64,000 nucleotides of DNA from Ochotona curzoniae (taxonomy: Eukaryota; Chordata; Mammalia; Lagomorpha; Ochotonidae): contig NW_024467106.1 of the NCBI RefSeq assembly GCF_017591425.1, forward strand, positions 23,798,501-23,862,500, read 5' to 3'. Shown piece after piece: positions 62,083 through 64,000 of this stretch. The notes under the pieces are model-generated. The model was not told where the DNA came from and made no database searches. It worked only from the letters and a program-made list of their open reading frames with translations. Position numbers and translations under genes: made by a program. Positions within the stretch are counted from its first letter, which is position 1. The number at the start of each line of letters is the position of its first letter.

Positions 62083-62352
62083 TCAAGGATTTATTTCTTT
62101 GAAACACAGAGTGACAGAGAAATTGAGAGTGATCTTCCATCTGTTAGTTCACTCCCCAAATGGCCACAACAACTAGGACTGGTTTCTCACATGGGTGGTA
62201 AGGGCAAAAGTGCTTCGGCCATCATCCACTACCCTTTCAGCTCATTAGCAGGAAAATGGATCGTAAGCAGAGGACACATGATATGAACTTGTGGTCTGAC
62301 ATGGGTTGAAGGTGTACCAAGCAGTCACATAACCTGCTATACTACAATGCCT
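62083..62352 (-). mobile_element. CSINE, older truncated copy
   Basis: Reverse strand: 'aaggatttatttctttgaaa', 'tgatcttccatctgttagtt', 'cactccccaaatggccacaa', 'ggaaaatggatcgtaagcag', ending 'ctgctatactacaatgcc'. A central segment is missing compared with other copies. Confidence 0.75.
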
Positions 62353-62657
62353 CCCCCATTCAAGCCATTTTTAATAAGGTTTGCTTAAATCCAATAGTGG
62401 ATGGGTCCCTGGATTTGAAGAATCACTCATATATATGTATTTATATACTCATACTTGTTCATTATTTCCATTATTTTTCCTCACTGTTTAGAATGCTCCT
62501 ATGTTTAAGAGTTGGGTATTAGGATTAATCACAGGAAAAAAAAAAAAGAAAAAAGGACTACAAACTACTATATAAGGAACTATCTGAACTCTTTTCAATC
62601 TATAAACTTCACCATTATATATTGAGATCCAAAGTGAAATGGGATATTTTAGTTTTT

Positions 62658-62977
62658 AAAAACTGTATTTATTTAAGGTGGGAGGAGAGAGTGAGAGAGA
62701 AAGACACAAAAAAAGAGATATCAATTTGACCCATTGGCTCACTTCCAAAATAAATACCCACACTTCCGGGTGGGAATGGGCAGGACTAAAGCCAGCAGTT
62801 AGGAGTTCAACCTGGGTGTACCACATGAATGACAGGAACCTAAAATTTGTGCCAACACTGCTGTGTCCCAGGATCAGAACTAACAACAGCTAGGGTCAGG
62901 AGCCTGGGCTGAGTGTGGAACCTTGGTACCCCAATGTGGGATGCCATCGTCTTCACTGTTAGGCTAAATGAGCACCA
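62658..62977 (-). mobile_element. CSINE, old copy
   Basis: Reverse strand: 'aactgtatttatttaaggtg', 'gagagagtgagagagaaaga', 'tgacccattggctcacttcc', 'gggactaaagccagcagtta'-like wording, ending 'gttaggctaaatgagcacc'. Confidence 0.7.
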
Positions 62978-63028
62978 CTGAAATAGAATTTTCGAGCTGC
63001 TTAGGTCTATAAGAAATGACTAAGAATT

Positions 63029-63345
63029 GGGCCCTGCACAATGCCCAATGGCTAACTTTTTGCCTGGAATGCACTGGGATCCCATGTGGGTGTCAGTTTG
63101 TGTCCTGGATGCTTCACTTCCCTTCCAGCTCCCTATTTGTGGCATGGGAAAGCAGTAGAGAATGGCCCAAAGTCATGGGACCCTGCACCCTCATAAGAGA
63201 CCCAGAAGAAGCTCCTGGCTTTGGATCAGGTCAGCTCCGTCTGTTTCGGCTACTCAGCCAGTAGACTTAAGATCTTTCTCTCGTTTCTCCTTCTCTGTAA
63301 ATCTGCCTCTCCAATAAAAAGAAATAAATCTTTTTTTAAAAGAAA
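63029..63345 (+). mobile_element. CSINE, pika-type full-length copy
   Basis: Forward strand, complete: head 'gggccctgcacaatgcccaa', 'gatcccatgtgggtgtcagt', 'cttcccttccagctccctat', 'gaatggcccaaagtcatggg', 'cccagaagaagctcctggct', tail 'ccaataaaaagaaataaatc'. It is the best single guide to the pika-like SINE wording. Confidence 0.85.
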
Positions 63346-64000
63346 TTAATAAGTAATTTCTGATGTACATTTCCCTCTTTTTAAAAACTTTTTGAGGAAT
63401 TAATTCTTATCTGCATAATTCCCCCGTGAGATTCCATTTTCAACAGGAAAGGCAAGAAGATAGAACTCATATCTGAAATTTTGGCAAAAAAAAAAATCCT
63501 AAAGGAGAGGGTTTTATTGCTCCTAAATATACATGTAAATGCATGAAAAGCTTTTTACCTATGGTCAGAGTACTGGCTATAAGAGAAACAGGAGACAAAC
63601 AGATTACATGAGAAAAAGTAAATGCAAAGTCACTAAACAATTATTATTGGATTCTGACAAAAAAAGCTAACTATTTAGATTGTTCTAAGAAGGGAGAGGA
63701 GATGTGAGTAGATAAGGATTCAAATAAAACTTCTAAATCTAAAATATACTACAAAGTGAGGAATAAGGAGGAAAGAACATCTAAATTAGCTTATCCTTTT
63801 CGAATCTGACCTTTGTTTAAAACTGGATTGAGGTAATGGTTTCTTTAAGTCAGCAAGAAGTAAAACTGGCAAGAAGATCTTAAGGAAATATTTTCAAACT
63901 GAGAAACAAGAAAGAAGACACAAAAATCAGTCCACAGTAATATAACTTGGCCATTTGGTTAATTATTCCCAGTCAATTTTATAAGCAAAGATGTACCTGG
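63346..64000 (-). other. NIPSNAP3 intron, possible exon edge at window end
   Basis: AT-rich sequence with no repeat I recognise. The last bases, read on the minus strand, give CCAG then gtacat, which could be an exon end and donor feeding the exon at 62029, but only four bases of it would be visible. Confidence 0.3.

Noticed and set aside
62678..63264. Open frames near the right end
   Set aside because: They lie inside CSINE copies.
63570..63610. Minus-strand 'ttatag' acceptor and 'ataggtaa' donor enclosing an 18-base segment
   Set aside because: It would encode six residues unrelated to NIPSNAP3; chance splice-like motifs in AT-rich sequence.

Overview
The window is mammalian nuclear DNA: split genes with GT-AG introns, MIR, L2, L1 and MER5 relics, and many copies of a tRNA-derived SINE of the lagomorph CSINE type. 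The younger SINE copies end in an AATAAAAATAAATAAATCTT-like tail and carry the phrases 'GATCCCATATGGG' and 'ATCTTC(C/T)(A/G)TCTG'. I associate these with pika (Ochotona) more than rabbit, so a pika is my best guess; the sequence proves only lagomorph-like.

About 56 kb of the plus strand is the 3' three-quarters of ABCA1, the cholesterol and phospholipid exporter that lipidates apoA-I. I place 42 coding exons, matching human exons 9-50, between 2494 and 52899. They encode residues 272-2261 in human numbering (1,990 codons plus stop). The frame stays open through every junction, all splice sites are GT-AG, and each exon length agrees with the human length as I remember it. Exons 1-8 lie upstream of the window. 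Order along the DNA: first extracellular domain (exons 9-15), first membrane bundle (15-17), NBD1 (19-23), regulatory linker with the PEST-like segment (23-28), second extracellular domain (29-36), second membrane bundle (37-41), NBD2 (42-49), and a C-terminal tail with the VFVNFA motif and a PDZ-type ESYV end (49-50). A 3' UTR of about 3.2-3.4 kb follows. It carries a tight cluster of three miR-33 seed matches 135-156 bases after the stop, and two candidate poly(A) signals at 56054 and 56296.

Past ABCA1 the minus strand carries the last three coding exons of a NIPSNAP3 gene, closest to NIPSNAP3A (62029-61880, 57393-57307, 57215-57139). The two genes converge tail to tail, as ABCA1 and the NIPSNAP3 genes do in human. 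The rest of 57.4-64 kb is NIPSNAP3 intron with SINEs and a short Tigger/MER2-like element.

I found no new biological system. The points most worth a second look are the convergent NIPSNAP3 gene, the clustered miR-33 sites, a family of short inverted-repeat elements in three introns, a four-run C tract (G4-capable on the other strand) serving as the exon 42 acceptor tract, and a few lineage-specific residues in ABCA1 such as Ala at position 572.
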